Of a stretch of 64,000 nucleotides of DNA, positions 1 through 12,579 are shown piece by piece. The first letter of the stretch is position 1. Each line of letters opens with the position of its first letter. Under the pieces are notes generated by a model. That model ran no database searches and was not told where the DNA came from. It was given only the letters and a program-made list of their open reading frames with translations. Made by a program: the position numbers and the translations under genes. Origin of the DNA: Lasiosphaeria ovina (taxonomy: Eukaryota > Ascomycota > Sordariomycetes > Sordariales > Lasiosphaeriaceae); NCBI GenBank assembly GCA_033439765.1, contig JAULSN010000002.1, forward strand, positions 4,526,001 through 4,590,000. Reading direction: 5' to 3'.

Positions 1-66
1 GTACTCGAAGGAGAAGGACGGGTTGCCCGTCCTCTCGGCCTCGGCCAGCATCTCTTGGATATGCAT
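1..66 (-). CDS. Methylenetetrahydrofolate reductase, N-terminus (partial, runs off left edge)
   Basis: Only the first 22 codons lie in the window. Reading from ATG at 66-64 gives MHIQEML, then AEAERTG, then PSFSFEY, which runs off the edge in frame. This matches what I recall of the fungal MTHFR start, including the SFEY (usually followed by FPPKT) that begins the FAD-binding TIM barrel. The enzyme reduces 5,10-methylene-THF to 5-methyl-THF for methionine synthesis, in the cytosol. The assignment rests on a short stretch, so the start and family are likely but not proven. No intron falls within the visible part. A GGACGT hexamer repeat lies directly upstream. Confidence 0.75.
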   Translation of the reverse strand, partial: MHIQEMLAEAERTGNPSFSFEY

Positions 67-72
67 CGTGGG

Positions 73-110
73 TGGACGTGGACGTGGACGTGGACGTGGA
101 CGTGGACGTG
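73..110. repeat. GGACGT hexanucleotide microsatellite
   Basis: About six perfect tandem copies of the hexamer GGACGT begin 7 bp upstream of the ATG of the left-edge MTHFR gene, so they lie in its 5' leader or proximal promoter. The repeat is not in any supported reading frame. Confidence 0.9.
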
Positions 111-2178
111 CCGGACTGAGCGGGTACCGCTTTTACTGGGGATCAGGAGAATATATAACGTTACTGGTACTAGCCCCGGGCAACGAAGTCATTGACAGTT
201 AGCCTGGGTGTTTCTTGTCACTCAAAGGGAGGGCGGGAAAACAAAGACTCGTGACTAGGAAGCAAGGTGAGGGGGGTCCAATGGAAAGATGAAGCTCTGC
301 GGAGGGGAGGATCGAGAGGACCGAAGGCTCGAATAAGGTTTTGGTATAAGTGGCACAAAGAGTAAAAAAAAGAGTAAAAAAAAGAAGCAAGAACAAATAG
401 AGGAAAAAGGAAAAAAGAAGAAGATGCGCACAGAGCTAAAGCTCGACGTCATACTAGAGACAGACGGCAGAGGAAGGCCAACATAAATAAAATGGAGTCT
501 ACAACCCCAAGAGACATGTCGAAATATCCATGAGTCATTGGGGATGGAGGGGGGGGCCGTCTTACCGTGTCAAATCAATCTCGAGGGCAGCTCAACGCGC
601 GCACGCCCTTGCTTCTAGAGCAAGCGAGCGACCTTTGTCTACACTCTCTCAACGCAGCTCGAACACTGGGGCCAACAGGGTCCGAACTTTTGAGAAGGCG
701 GCGGCTTCAATGGAAAGGTTTAGGTTGGGGGAATGGAGAAAGGGCGGGAAAGGAAGGGTCTCGAAGGTTGGCGGGGTCGGGGTCGTCGTGCCTTTTACAA
801 CTGCCCCTGCCTGCAACACCTCCGGTTCAGTAAGGCCGCCCCACGGGCAGGCACGAGCGAGGGTGGGTTGAGTGGGTGAGAGCATGGAGAATTTCGCCGT
901 ACCCGGAGCTTTTGCTACCCCATTGGGTGCTGCGAGAGTCTGCCCATACTGTACATGTACTATGTATGCTCCCACCCAGCTAAAACAAAAGGAGGGAGGG
1001 GGAGGGGGTGAATGTATTCGCCATTTTGCATGTTAAGCATTCCGTAGCCGGGCATCCTTCTTTTGGTGGGCAACATCCTTGGCCCCGCTGCCCGAGACAG
1101 CTTCGGGTTATGGCCGAGAGCCGGGCTTATACGCAGATGTATAAAAAATAGAGCTCCTATAACTTCACTGGTGGGGACAGCCAAAAGGTGCTTGCGTGGC
1201 AATATATCCGCACCATAAGCACTTGTCAATCATGCCTACAACTTGCTGCTAACGCCTGTAGCTCACGTCAATCTGGATGTAAAATCATGGAGAAGCCAGG
1301 CGGGGGGGAGGCGGCGCTCGGCGAAAGCTTGAGTGCAGCAGCATACGGAGTACCCATGGCAAAGCGGGAAGGGGATCCCAAGTGGCGGTCAATCAGTTTC
1401 CTAGCCGACCCGACCCAGCCCGACCCGGCCGACTGACTCTTAAAGGTGCGTTCAACTTTCTAGCAACGGCAATGGAAGATATCCGTGCAGTATGTATTAG
1501 GTAAAGCACATGAGTCCATTCGATTGCAGCTGCATGAGATGGACCAGACGCGCCGGACCGACTCCAACAAAAGATACCTTAGGTAGACGTTGTGTTTGGA
1601 GGGGCAACGTGGAGGGGCAAGCCAGGAACATCAACCCACCCACCACTTCTTCGTAACCCGGTACGGAAGTACGCCCTAGGTAACGGTATCCTGAGCACCA
1701 TGCACGACCACTCCGCCTAGCCCGGTTCCTGTGTTTGGTGCGGGACCCCCCACACGCAAAGCGATATAGGAGACCGGCCCCACGGACTGCGGGTGCGGGA
1801 CAGGGGGCCGACTATGGTGTAATTGCACTAATAACTCGGGTCTGCTCCGTACATACATGTACGAATTTTGCTGCATATAAATACAGACTAACCTCGGCCT
1901 TGATGCGAATGCTTTTTGAAGTAGAACTTACAAATACGTACCATTTACATAGAGTAGGTAGGTAGGCATGGGTTTGTTTTCCTTTTTGACCCCCGTGACA
2001 CCGTCTGATCTCGAGACAGCCGAATTGGTAGCATGCCCGCTATATACGAGAAAATTACCACCAGTGCAGTTAGCGAGGCAATTTCTGGCCAGGTCTGAGC
2101 AATTGGCGCAATTCGGCACAGGAGCATAGCAAGGCCTTTCCACCACCCCCTAGCGTTTCCCCGCCGACCGGTTCAGCT
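111..2178. other. Intergenic region: MTHFR promoter and 3' flank of the RBM26-like gene
   Basis: No supportable gene was found in these 2.1 kb. The MTHFR-proximal part (about 350-430) is A/G-rich on the + strand, so it is a pyrimidine-rich leader on the transcribed strand, as is common for fungal promoters. The open frames here (for example 530-871 and 649-975) have low-complexity or arbitrary composition and no recognisable domain. One TACGGAGTA 9-mer occurs at 1344-1352. Confidence 0.5.
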
Positions 2179-4294
2179 TCATTCCCACTGATTATCATCA
2201 GCGACTTCGTAGTCCATCTCGGCATGCATATCCTCGTCAGAATGGTCGGGTTGCCGCTCGAGAACAAACGTAACGTCCTTATCGCTGCCGCTTGTTGCTC
2301 TGATATGGCGATTGTCCTGGTCTTCCTGGTTCTCAAGTTTCGCCAGGTTGTTGTCATGGTTGTTGTTATTCCCGCCTGCATGCTGCTGAGTCTTTACCAC
2401 GCCCGACAACGACCCTTGATTACCGCTAAAGAAGGCAGACCTGACAGCAGAAGTAGAAGACCGCGGCGCACCAGAGTTTGCACCCGGCGTGCCGGGAATC
2501 GAGGCTGAACCTGTAGACCCATTAAACCCGATACCGCTCCACGAGAGCTCAACCTGGCCGTCGAGACCGGGAATCTCCCTGGTGCTAGCCACGCCGGCAA
2601 AGAATTTCTCGGCCGTCTTGCGATCCTTGAATGTGATCTCAGTAGAATCCGGGCTGGACTGGATGTCCGTGAACTCTCCGACGCCCTTCAAATTATAGGG
2701 ATTAGTTTCAATTCGTAAAATAGGGGCAATCAAAACTAGGGGAAAAGAGGAAAGGGGAAGTCAAGGGTCACTCACGAAAAGGTACTGCCGCAGCGTCTCG
2801 TCCTTCTCAGACACTGTGAAATCCATGCCAGTAAGCGTAACCTTCTTTGGCCTATTGTCAAGCGAGTACGCCGCGTATGCCGCGTGGTGGTTGCCACGGC
2901 CGCCGCGAAATGCTGCGCCGCCGCGGAAGCCACGAGGCGCATACCCCCGGGCTGGGGAATACCCGCCCCTGCCCCTTGCGAAGGCGCCACCACGTGAATT
3001 GTTCCACGTCGAATTTTCCATGACCTCGCCGAGCTCGCCCATATCGTCGGGGTCGAGTCCTAGCTGCTTAGCTTCGGCCTCTAGCAGAGCCAGTTGGGCA
3101 CGGAGGGCCTCTGTTTGGCTGGTTGGTTTTGGCGCCTTTTCATCGTCGTTGTTTTCGCTCTTAACTCCAGATCCGGCCCCGTCACCACTTCGGGCCTTTT
3201 TCGCAAGCTTTGCTTCCAGTCTCGCCTTCTCTTCACGCTGTCTGGCGAGGAGCCGTTGTTGCAGTTTCTCCAGCTCCTGGCGCTGACGCTCAACTTCCTG
3301 CAGTTTCTTTGCCTTCTCATTGTGAATCTTTTGGGCTTCCTCCTGCCTGCGCAGAACCTCTTCCATGTCTATCTCCGCCGGCGGACCTGGGCTCCCCGCG
3401 CCAGCTACCGAGTTGCCGGCTTGCGATCCTGCCTTTTTCGGGCTATCTCCCGCACCGCTGTTCGGGGCCAACGAGGTCGCTTGAGAAGCCGCATCTTCTT
3501 TGTGCCAGAATATTTTGACGAAGCGGTTATCGAAAACGCTTTTCGGTGATTTCCAAGCTGCATTTGCCGAGGCCCACGTGTCAAATTTGACAAGCGCCAA
3601 TCGTTTATACGCCTGCATCGAAACCTCAAGTATGTTGCCGAACTGGGAGAAGTATTCCCGAACCTGTTCTTCAGTAAAATTCTCTTCGGGGATATTTTCA
3701 ACCACAATAGTTGACTTCGTCCTGTCAAATACCGGGCCGTCTGCAGAGAATGGTGCCTTGCGCCGACCTTTTGGCTGCCTCCCTGTCTTGCGTCTTGCCT
3801 GATGGCCTTCATCCGGCGTCGGGGGTTGATATCGCTGGACAGGGCCCGTGGCACTGAGCATGCTGGCAATTAGGGCGTTGGTCGGGTCATACTCTACGCA
3901 CCGGTTAGCTTGGGCTGGAATATTAAAGCAGCGGACAGACAACATACCTTCCACGGGCGGAGGTTGCGCCGATTGCGCGCCAAACCGAAGAAGTGGAGGA
4001 TGAGCGTAGAGAGACTCGTCTCCATGCTCAAAATTGCATGTGCTTCCGCGAGCACAATATCCCTTGGAGTCATAGTCACGACACCGCGGTCGTCTCCTCG
4101 ATTGCTGGCCGGCCCCTCGGGCTTGTGACGAAAAGTCTGGAACACCAGGATTGCCGGACAAGCTCATCGGCCGGATACCGAACAGCATTTCTATCGCTGC
4201 GTTGGGGCTGAAATGCGCGGCGGCTGGATCGAAGTTTCCGCCGCCCACAGGGGGCGGCGGCAGGTAGCCGGCCTGGGGGAACGCTGGCACTGGC

Positions 4295-4326
<32 letters not shown>

Positions 4327-5033
4327 TGCCGGCGGTGACCCAAACGACTTAGTAAACGCATTCTCGTCACCCATTCTGCCTCCTCGGCCGCCCATGCCAT
4401 TCCCTCTTCCTCGCCGAGCTTGCTTGAACTGCCTCCCTTCCTGGAAGCGGCCGTCCCGGCTGTTCGACGCTTCCGCATCGCCTCCCCATTCATTGTAGCC
4501 TCGCTTTCTGGATCCATTAAGCGGCTGCGGCTGCAGGGCCTGGGGCATGGGGTAATCATCATAGGAAAGATTGCCCGCGGGTAGCGGTTGATGCGGTGCT
4601 TGAATGGCGGCCTGCTTGACCGGGCGCGGAGGGGCGCCTGGAAGGTAGGACTGACTGGCGATTGCGTTGAAGACATCGTTCACAAACACAGTGGAATCTG
4701 ATCAGGAGTCAGGAGAGATTAGCACGAGGCTATTGAAGATGGTCGGCGTGAGATCCGCGTACCTTCTTTGAGGAAGTCGGGTATTTCGTCCTCGCAGAGT
4801 TTTCGCACCTTGTCGCTATTGCCATCATGTCGCAGGAGCGCAAGCACATAGTCTGCCAGCACGTCGGCATCGGCATCGGATCTGCAGCCAAGTTCGAAAA
4901 AGAAGTTAGTTGGTAGCGCAGAGGTATGGAGCAAGAGGGATGCGACAAACGTGTTTTCAAGCCTCTTCACAATCCATTTCTTCAAGTCGCCTGCATGTTC
5001 CTCAGGGAACAGCATCTTCTTTTTGTTGTTCAT
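2179..5033 (-). CDS. RBM26/27-type RNA-binding protein (PWI-like, CCCH zinc finger, two RRMs)
   Basis: Four exons: 5033-4763, 4697-3948, 3893-2776 and 2685-2179, giving 881 aa. Introns are 65, 54 and 90 bp with GTACGC, GTATGT and GTGAGT donors. The 54-bp intron does not break the frame, so it is easily missed. The N-terminus (KKMLFPEEHAGDLKKWIVKRLE) is the PWI-like fold of RBM26/27. A CCCH finger follows (C-x8-C-x5-C-x3-H, starting CRDYDSKGYC). RRM1 has RNP2 IVVENIPEE and RNP1 RLALVKFD. A long Glu/Arg coiled coil and an RGG-rich tract come next, then RRM2 (starting VTLTGMDFTVS), which spans the last intron. Animal RBM26/27 act in nuclear RNA surveillance with the PAXT/exosome machinery; fission yeast has the homologue Rmn1. 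A nuclear RNA-decay role here is inference. The ATG at 5033 starts the conserved PWI-like block. Confidence 0.88.
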
Positions 5034-5808
5034 TTGCAGCCGATTGCGAGAACTCGCGATCTCGTCTTGGCAGTCGAGCTCGGAATGATGTGATGAGGGC
5101 TGAAGGACGACCGAAATACTGTTGAACCAAGAAACTTCAGTTTGCCTGGGGAGATCTCAGGTAGATCCTGTCTTGGACCCAGCGCGTCGAGCAAGGCACT
5201 TCGCGAATGCACCTCAAGCGCGTGCGCGGGCCGCCTAAGTTGTGCGGGTCGATGGCGTTCTAGGGAGCTCCGGTGGCTGAGGGAAATGAATTTTTGGGGT
5301 AATGGAAGGTGCTACAGGCTCGCAAATTTTTGTATGTACTGTATGAAGCACTGTATGAAAGCCATACTGCGTACTGCCACTACTTAGTCTTCGGTACCTG
5401 TTAATGTATTTGCGCTTGGCATGTCCCTTACAACATGCGAACAATACGGATTATATATGAAATACATACCGAATAATAATATTACGCATTTACAATACAC
5501 CATAACCACCCCCTTGGATCATCTTCGTGCATGGACCGAAAACAGCTTTTGTCAATGCGAATAAATATCATTTCTACGTTACTACAAGCAAGCCATGCCA
5601 CCATAGATAAGTCTGGTCGTTATCGGCTTTTATCAAGCTGGGCTTTTCCTGCTCCCATCTGCTCCATCCATCCACCTGTTTTACCCCGTCTCCAATAGTC
5701 CCCAATGTCGAATCTCGGAGATATCATGATACTGATAATGACCAGTCTTAGTTATGACGGACATGACACAGAGCACCGGGTCACAAGCAAGCCACCGGCA
5801 AAAGTCGC
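5034..5808. other. Intergenic: 3' flank of EF-2 and promoter of the RBM26-like gene
   Basis: 775 bp between two genes on the same strand. The part near 5400-5600 is AT-rich and presumably holds the EF-2 3' UTR and poly(A) signals. The part near 5034-5250 is the promoter of the RBM26-like gene. No ORF here has family-like sequence. Confidence 0.5.
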
Positions 5809-8746
5809 TTAGAGCTTGTCGTAGTACTAAAGGATTTGTTAGCAATGGAATTATTGGTGTGAAGGGGAGCATGTCTCTTACGTTGTCCACAGTCGGCACA
5901 TCCACCTTGAGACCCTTGCGAACGCGCATCTCCTTGACGATCTGGCCAACCTTGGAGGTGGCATCGAGGGGAGAGCCACCGGTAAGAACCTGCCAATGGT
6001 CGAAAACGGACTGGGGGAAGGCCTGGCCAGAGGTTCCTTGGCGGAGATCGGCGTTGAAGCCGAAAGACTCCATGACGGGCAGGTAGGCCTTGATGGTAAA
6101 GAGAGGGGTTCCGGGACGCTGCTCCTCAGCAAAGACGTGACCTCTCCGGCGGGTGAGGACACCATAGACACCGCCCATGGCCTGCTCGGGCACCTGGATT
6201 TCGACCAGGAAGACGGGCTCAAGAAGAGCAGGGTCGGCCAGGAGAGTAGCGGCATACAGCACACGACGCGCCGTGGGGATAAGCTGCCCACCACCACGAT
6301 GAATGGCATCGGCATGGAGGGTAACATCCATGATGTTGAACCGGACAGAGCGCATCGGCTCCTCGCCGACTGGGCCTTCCCTGGTAGCCCACTGGAAACC
6401 AGAAACAACAGAGTCCTTAATTTCGTTCAAGTACTGAACGGCCTTGGTCTGGTCGACGAGCAAGTTGGCACCGTTGGTGTCAGGGCCGAACGCCCAGATC
6501 TTGCGAGCATCAGTGACATCCCAGCCGAAGTCGTCGGCGAGGATACGGGCACGGGCCTTGAAATCGTCGCGGGGTCCGATCTTGCCAGCCTCAATCTCCT
6601 TGGCCAGCTCCTCGTCCATGGGCTCGGCGATCATGTACAGACGATTGTGCTTGTTGGGGGACTTGGACAGAGCAGTGATGCTGGACTTGCTGACAACCGT
6701 CTCACGGAACTGCACGACAGGGTCGGAGATGATAAGAGGAACACCGGCGTGGTCGTTCTCGAGATCGTTCAGGCAAATCTCAAGATGCAACTCACCGGCG
6801 CCAGCAACAATGTGCTCGCCAGTCTCCGACATCAATGTCAGAACGCAGGGGTCGGACTTGGACAGACGCTTAAGACCCTCGACAAGCTTGGGCAGATCCT
6901 GGGCGTTCTTGACCTTGACGGACCGGCGGACGACGGGCGAGACGGAGAACTTCATGACCTTCAGGTTGTGGGCGGTGTCGCTGGTGGTAAGAGTACCCGA
7001 CTTGAGCAGGAACTGATCGATACCGACCAGGCCAACGATGTTCCCAGCCGGCATATCGTCAATGGGCTCAACCTTGCCGCCCATCATGAGGACGGTTCTC
7101 TGGATGGCCTTGATGAAAAGGTCGTCCTTCTTGCCGGGTGTGTAGTTGGGGCCTTGGATGCGGACCTTGAGGCCGGACTTGACGGTGCCGGAGAAGACAC
7201 GACCGAAAGCGTAGAAGCGGCCCTTGTCGGAAGTGGGGACCATCTTTGACACGTACAGCATGAGCGGGCCCTTGGCGTCACAGTCGCGGATGCTGATGGC
7301 GGCCTCATCGTCAAGAGGACCCTCATATAGGGTCTCAACACGATACTTCTGGGCAGTCACGGGGGACGGGAGGTGAAGAATCATCATTTCCAACAGGCAG
7401 TCGGCAGCGGGCAGGAAAGTCCGCATAACGGCCTTGAGCAGCTGCTTGCCCTCCTTGTCGCGGTCCTCGGTGGGAAGCTTGAGGTTAAGCTTCTCGAGGA
7501 GGGTGGCGACCTCGTCGTTCTTGAAGTTCATGACAGCGGCGAAGATCTTGAAAATGGGGTCCAGAATGAACTGGTTGAAGGCGCGCTCGAGCTGCTTGCC
7601 CTCGTGGTTTCCATTCTTTGTCCACTTCTTGGTGGCGGGGTTGAAGTAGTTGTCGCCCTGTACCCAGTTAGACAACACGACCAAACCAGGGCGTGGAAGG
7701 CCTGTCACTTACCCAGAGGCGCTCCATCATCTTGTTGCGGTCAACACCAAATTTCTTGGCGTAGCGGGTGGCGAACTGCCGGACGGTGAAGGCCCAGCCA
7801 TGGAGACCGGAGCCGAAAGCGACGGTGCCCTTGTCGGGATAGACCTGGACGTCACCAAGCGCCTTGTCAAAGTAGGTGGAGATGATGACGTTCACCGACT
7901 CGATGGTTCGGGAGAAAGACTGGTACAAGTCCTCCTTGGAGACCTGGAGTTCCAGGAGAGCACGATCGACCTTGTTGATGATGATAACAGGCTTAATCCG
8001 CTCACCGAGAGCCTGCCGGAGCACAGTCTCGGTCTGGACGCACACACCTTCGACAGTGTCGACGACGACGAGAGCACCGTCGGTGACACGGAGAGCAGCA
8101 GTGACTTCGGAAGAGAAATCGACGTGACCGGGCGAGTCGATCAAGTTGATCAAAAAGTCCTTTCCTGTTCCCGCATTAGCATCCCGCTCCTCAGATCAGC
8201 GTGGAGAGGGGTGAATTACCGCTCGCGGGCGCTCCTACGATGTCCTTAAGGTCCTCCTCCTCAAGGGTTCCGTAGAGGGAGATGGCCGTGGACTTGATGG
8301 TAATACCACGTTCCTGCTCGTCCGCACGGGTATCCGTGGCACGAGCGTCTCCAGCCTTGGCGGTGGAGATGATACCGGCCTTCGCGAGGAGGGAGTCGGT
8401 GAGGGTCGACTTGCCGTGATCGACGTGGGCAATGACGGACATGTTGCGCACATTTTGCGGCTTGTCTGTACCACTGTCAGGAACCGCACGGATAAATAGC
8501 TAACGGTCCATCTGGCTGAGATGACTTACCCATCAAGGTACGGATCTCTTCAATCGTGAAGCTATTGCGAAACCATTGTCAGTCACCATCATTCGCGGAG
8601 CAGTCGCTTATCTCCGGGGCGGGGTAGAGAAGAGCGAGCGGTGGGCATCGCGAGCGCAAAGAACACATCGCGGGCGAGTGCGAGGAAGGCCGTCGGCAAA
8701 TGTATTCAGCCATGATGGTGGATAGGAGAGGAACTTACTTCACCAT
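5809..8746 (-). CDS. EFT: Elongation factor 2 (ribosomal translocase)
   Basis: Six exons: 8746-8739, 8561-8530, 8465-8220, 8164-7713, 7657-5882 and 5826-5809, giving 843 aa, essentially the length of yeast eEF2 (842). The first exon carries only 8 coding bases (ATGGTGAA) before GTAAGT. Spliced, it reads [15 protein letters not shown]. The GTPase G1 motif is [10 protein letters not shown]3 is DSPGHVDF and G4 is NKVD. The diphthamide loop DAIHRGGGQ places its histidine at codon 699 (bases 6301-6299), the position of the modified histidine in yeast. The C-terminus YYDKL comes from the 18-bp last exon. The enzyme drives GTP-dependent translocation on cytosolic ribosomes. All introns are phase-consistent; intron 1 (177 bp) is the longest. 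A pyrimidine-rich strand precedes the gene, as expected for a highly expressed gene. Confidence 0.97.
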
Positions 8747-10459
8747 CTTGGCGGTATTTTTTCAACCAACTTCTATAAAGGAGTCGTTGAGTGGTGGGTT
8801 GGAGGGGGGGAAATCTCTGGGAGCAGAGATTTTCTCAATGAGAAATAAGGGAGAAACCGAGAGCTGACAAAAAGCAGGGTCCCCGCAGCCTATGGCGATT
8901 AGCTATCAACCCTAGACCGATAGCAAGGATGTCAAGGGAAAAATGGAGGAAGGCGGCAAGGTGGAAGAACGAGCCTGCACCGTCGCCTTTTTTTTCTATG
9001 CGTTGGTGGGGAGGGGAGGGAAAAGTTGAAATAGTGGCCTGTGGTTCAAGGAGGGGTAAAGATTGGTAGTGGGGCACAATGGTATCGGCTTCTCGCCCCC
9101 CTATTGGTCTGCTGGCCTAGTGCGCGCCGGCTGGATGTGTCTGAACGCCTCGAGCGAGGGTCAAGCCCTGTTTTGCCCCTCCTTTGCTAGGTCTGCTCGC
9201 CAAATTCGGGAAGAACGGGAAATGGGAACAATGCATCCGGCACCACCTATTGATTGGGCGTCTGATGGACAATTCTTAGATGACATACCTTTACATTTGC
9301 CTGTACGCAAAGTCGCGGGAGCAAGTTTGTTTTGTCCACGAGTGTCTCTGACTTGACGCCGAGAATGCAAACAATAGGAGCAGCTCTGGCAGCTTTTATA
9401 GCTCCCTACCGAAGCTGTCAAAGAAGCTCAGAGCTTCGAGGTTCGTTGGGCTTGAAGCTTTGGCCGGCCCGTTGCCGTAAGAGATCACTTCCGGACACTA
9501 AGCTCGGTCCACCGTCGACTCACTCGCCGAGAAAAAGGTTTCAGACAGTCTGGTTCTGAAAGGATATGGCCCGAATTTATAGGACGATGAGAATAATTAC
9601 GGATTTTCTTTTGGTTCTAAGTTCATATCATACGAACCATGACTAACTTCTTGAATTCATGTTTGACTACATCTCTCTACTGTCTTCGAACAACCTAGAA
9701 GTATCTCTGGTTGTTGACATGAAAAATAAGTAACTTCCAGCCACCTAGTTTGCCTTTAGCAGCTAGGTTGTGTAAGCGAGTGCCTGCAGCCGGCCACCTG
9801 AGCGTTGGGCATGAATGTTAGGCCAGCAATCTGTGGGGTGAATAAGATCATGGCCCGCCCTTTGCTGTTGTTCGCTGGCTCAAGCGGCTGGCGGAAAACG
9901 ATATCAGCCAGCCTTTACGGAGTATCGGTACCGGCAAGGTAAATTTTGGGATGACTCGCTCACACAATTTGATACGCCATGACTTATTCTAGTACATGCG
10001 ATGGCGTACCATGGAGTCATGAAGAAAAGTCGCCTGCGCTTCTACAGCTACATATAAGCTCTCGCTTTAGAGCGGTTCGAAACGGCGCCGTGGCTGCGAA
10101 TGATAGCCTGCGTTCGGCTAGGTGGTGGGGCGATAGGCTCAGAAGAAACGGAGCAAGGTAGGATAAGAAAAAAAAAGTTGGTCAGCATCAAGCATTGCCG
10201 AGTCCAGGGGCAAGTAAACATGGCGAGATACCACTCATTGAAGACAGCCAAGTCGCCAAATCAGGCTCGAAAAAAAAAGAATAAATGCTAGCTGAAACAA
10301 AACCTAATGCTAAGCTTAAGGTCCAATGCACAAAGCCTCACGTAGTTTCCGGCATCAAATCCATTGTGCCTTTAATACAGTAATCGCAGCTTACAATAGG
10401 GGTATCTAAGCGGAGCCAGAAATGACGGCAGCAAGACAAGTGCACTTTCTTTCGCCCAG
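8747..10459. other. Intergenic: EF-2 promoter and 3' flank of the TMEM184-family gene
   Basis: The EF-2-proximal 300 bp are C/T-rich on the transcribed (-) strand, typical of strong fungal promoters. The rest (about 9.06-10.3 kb) holds no ORF with recognisable content. A TACGGAGTA motif lies at 9916-9924. I see no RNA gene or repeat of note. Confidence 0.5.
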
Positions 10460-12579
10460 TCACTTCCCCCAGACGTTATGAAACTCCTCAGCGGCTCCGG
10501 CATTATATTGCGGACGCGTACCTTCTTCGCTTTCCCTGCCCCAATGGTTTGCTTCCTCTCGTATTGGGCTATCATCTTCAATCTGTGCCGAGCTTGGTCC
10601 GTCTTCATCTGCGCCGGGCTGCGGCTTGTCAGAGCTTTTGTCTTCGTCAATTTTGAAATCATCTTCTGTGATTTTTGAATGGGTGCCAACCACGGGACCG
10701 TAGGCAATCTCTAGCGGATCGCTTCCCATGTCCTGAGCCGCGCTACCCCCTTTAGGATCTACACCCGCCTTTTTCTTCCCCTTTTTGTCCTTTTTAGGAC
10801 CATCGGCAGGCGGTGCCTCCGGTGCAACCTTCTTACGCCTTTCTAATGGCGACGCAGGATTAAGCGACGGCACAGAGTTACTCCGAGACTGATTGTAAAA
10901 ACTGCCAGTGGGAGTGTGCTGGTAGAGGCTTGGACGCGGCGATAGGCCACGCTCACGTGCCGGCTCATTTGCTGTGATGACGGGATACTGAAGCAATAGT
11001 GTTAGATGGAACAACACCAAAGGCAAAATCGAGAAGAATGCAAGTGACTCACGTTCCAGTCCCCAAACTCTAGCTTCCGGGCGCTGTCATATAAGAGCTC
11101 CTCGTCGGGATCCAGTATCAGCTCATCAAGGCTGTTAACATGTGGAGAGAGAGATTCGCTTCTCCTGTTGCTCGGCCCGCCGTTTCCTAGAAGCGGTGTA
11201 GTCTGGTTGATCTCGTCGGGCTTCGGAATCCAGTACTTGGCTTTGCCTCCCCGCTCATAGCGCATTCCGTCTTTCAGGCGCGCGAGCCGCGAATTTGAAG
11301 CTTCGTGGGCCATAATCTTGTCGCCCGAGTCAAATATGCGGTAGCCATATTTGTCACCCGAGAACGTCTCCTTTGAGTCTTGGATGAGGTCGCGGATTCC
11401 AAATGCATCCCTTATGGCATACAGTACCGGCATTCTAGCCGAGGCAATCCTGTTGTCTGCAAAGTCGTGCCAAGAAAAGGCATACCAGTGACCTACAGCA
11501 AAGGCCGGCATCTCGATGCAGATCAGAAAATCCTGGATGGCCGCAGCCAAGTTGTCAGGGGTGTAGTTGTCGACTGTGTCCGGGATGGCGCCCAGCCACA
11601 CGAGGATGGACAGGAAAAAGCCTTGCCAGTAGGAGGCAAAGATGACCAGTTTGATGCAGAGAAACTTTGGCACTGGTCGGAGGGGCTTGAGGTCGTCGTT
11701 CATGCAGACCCAAAACAATCCTAGCGAGTACAAGCTGACGGTGACGCTGATGTTGTAAATGATGCCGCTCCAGAGATAGCCGGAACCCGGCCCAATATAC
11801 CCCTCTTGGTAGGTGTTGGTAGCCTTCATGATGATGGCTGCCAGAGAAAGCAGCGGTTTCATCCAGGCATATTGCAAGATGCCGCGCTTGATGGCGAGGA
11901 AGGTATGAGGGTCGGATATATCGACGCGGGGGAGGACGTGGTTGAGAGGCCAAAGGTGATGGACGGGCTCGCGGCCATGCGTCATGATGATGAGGGCTCG
12001 CTCGCCACTGAGGTAGTTAATCAGGAGCTGGAAGAAGGTGTAGATGGTGAAAGCCTGTCGAGGGTTAAGGAAGCCCGCGTCTCGCGTCGCACCAGAGCGG
12101 AGAACAGTACCTCATAGATATCCCGGATGGGATCAAAGAAGGAAGCCGCTGTCTGCGAGACCATGCTGACCCATGACGAGATGGAGTATATTGGGACCCT
12201 AGTGACTGTGAGCATGCGTGTCGGAGGGACAAGGCGTCGGCGCGACGTACATGAGGAGGATGCGAACGACATAGCGTTGGAGAAGAGGTTTCCGGTAGTT
12301 TTTGCTGAGCTCGCGCAATTGACGTTAGAGAGAGGTCGTCAACACTCGCGTTGGGACGGTGGGCAGACTCACGTTTGCAGCCATATTGACCTGTGGGAAG
12401 CAGCACAGTGGATTAGCCCGAGATCAAGAACTGGTGGTCGTGGCGGGAGCACCACTGAGGAAACTGGGGCGGGCGTCTTGCTTCACTTACACAATCGACA
12501 TCAACGTCGCGGCAAGGGACGCGACGCCGGCAATCACCGTCACCGTCGTCTCGAACTTCTGGCCTGTGCCCCCGGCCAT
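10460..12579 (-). CDS. TMEM184 / DUF300 (organic solute transporter alpha-like) membrane protein
   Basis: Six exons: 12579-12491, 12390-12373 (an 18-bp microexon), 12304-12251, 12198-12111, 12054-11053 and 10987-10460, giving 592 aa. Introns are 100, 68, 52, 56 and 65 bp, all phase-consistent. The ATG at 12579 follows an in-frame TGA upstream. Spliced, the hallmark runs RILLMVPIYSISSWVS, FFDPIRDIYEAF and LINYLSGERALI match the TMEM184/LAZ1 family. Multiple hydrophobic spans follow (for example LSLAAIIMK, IIYNISVTVSLYSLGLFWV and FFLSILVWLGAIP). After them come a conserved cytosolic segment (YGYRIFDSGDKI, GMRYERGGKAKYWIP) and a Lys/Asp-rich, disordered tail. Family members are linked to vacuolar or endosomal membranes and autophagic death in plants; the substrate is unknown. 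The gene shares a divergent promoter with CSF1. Confidence 0.92.

Noticed and set aside
5996..7249. 417-aa open frame on the + strand, antisense to EF-2
   Set aside because: It is the mirror of the long, GC-rich EF-2 exon 5. Its composition is a codon-bias shadow and has no family motif.
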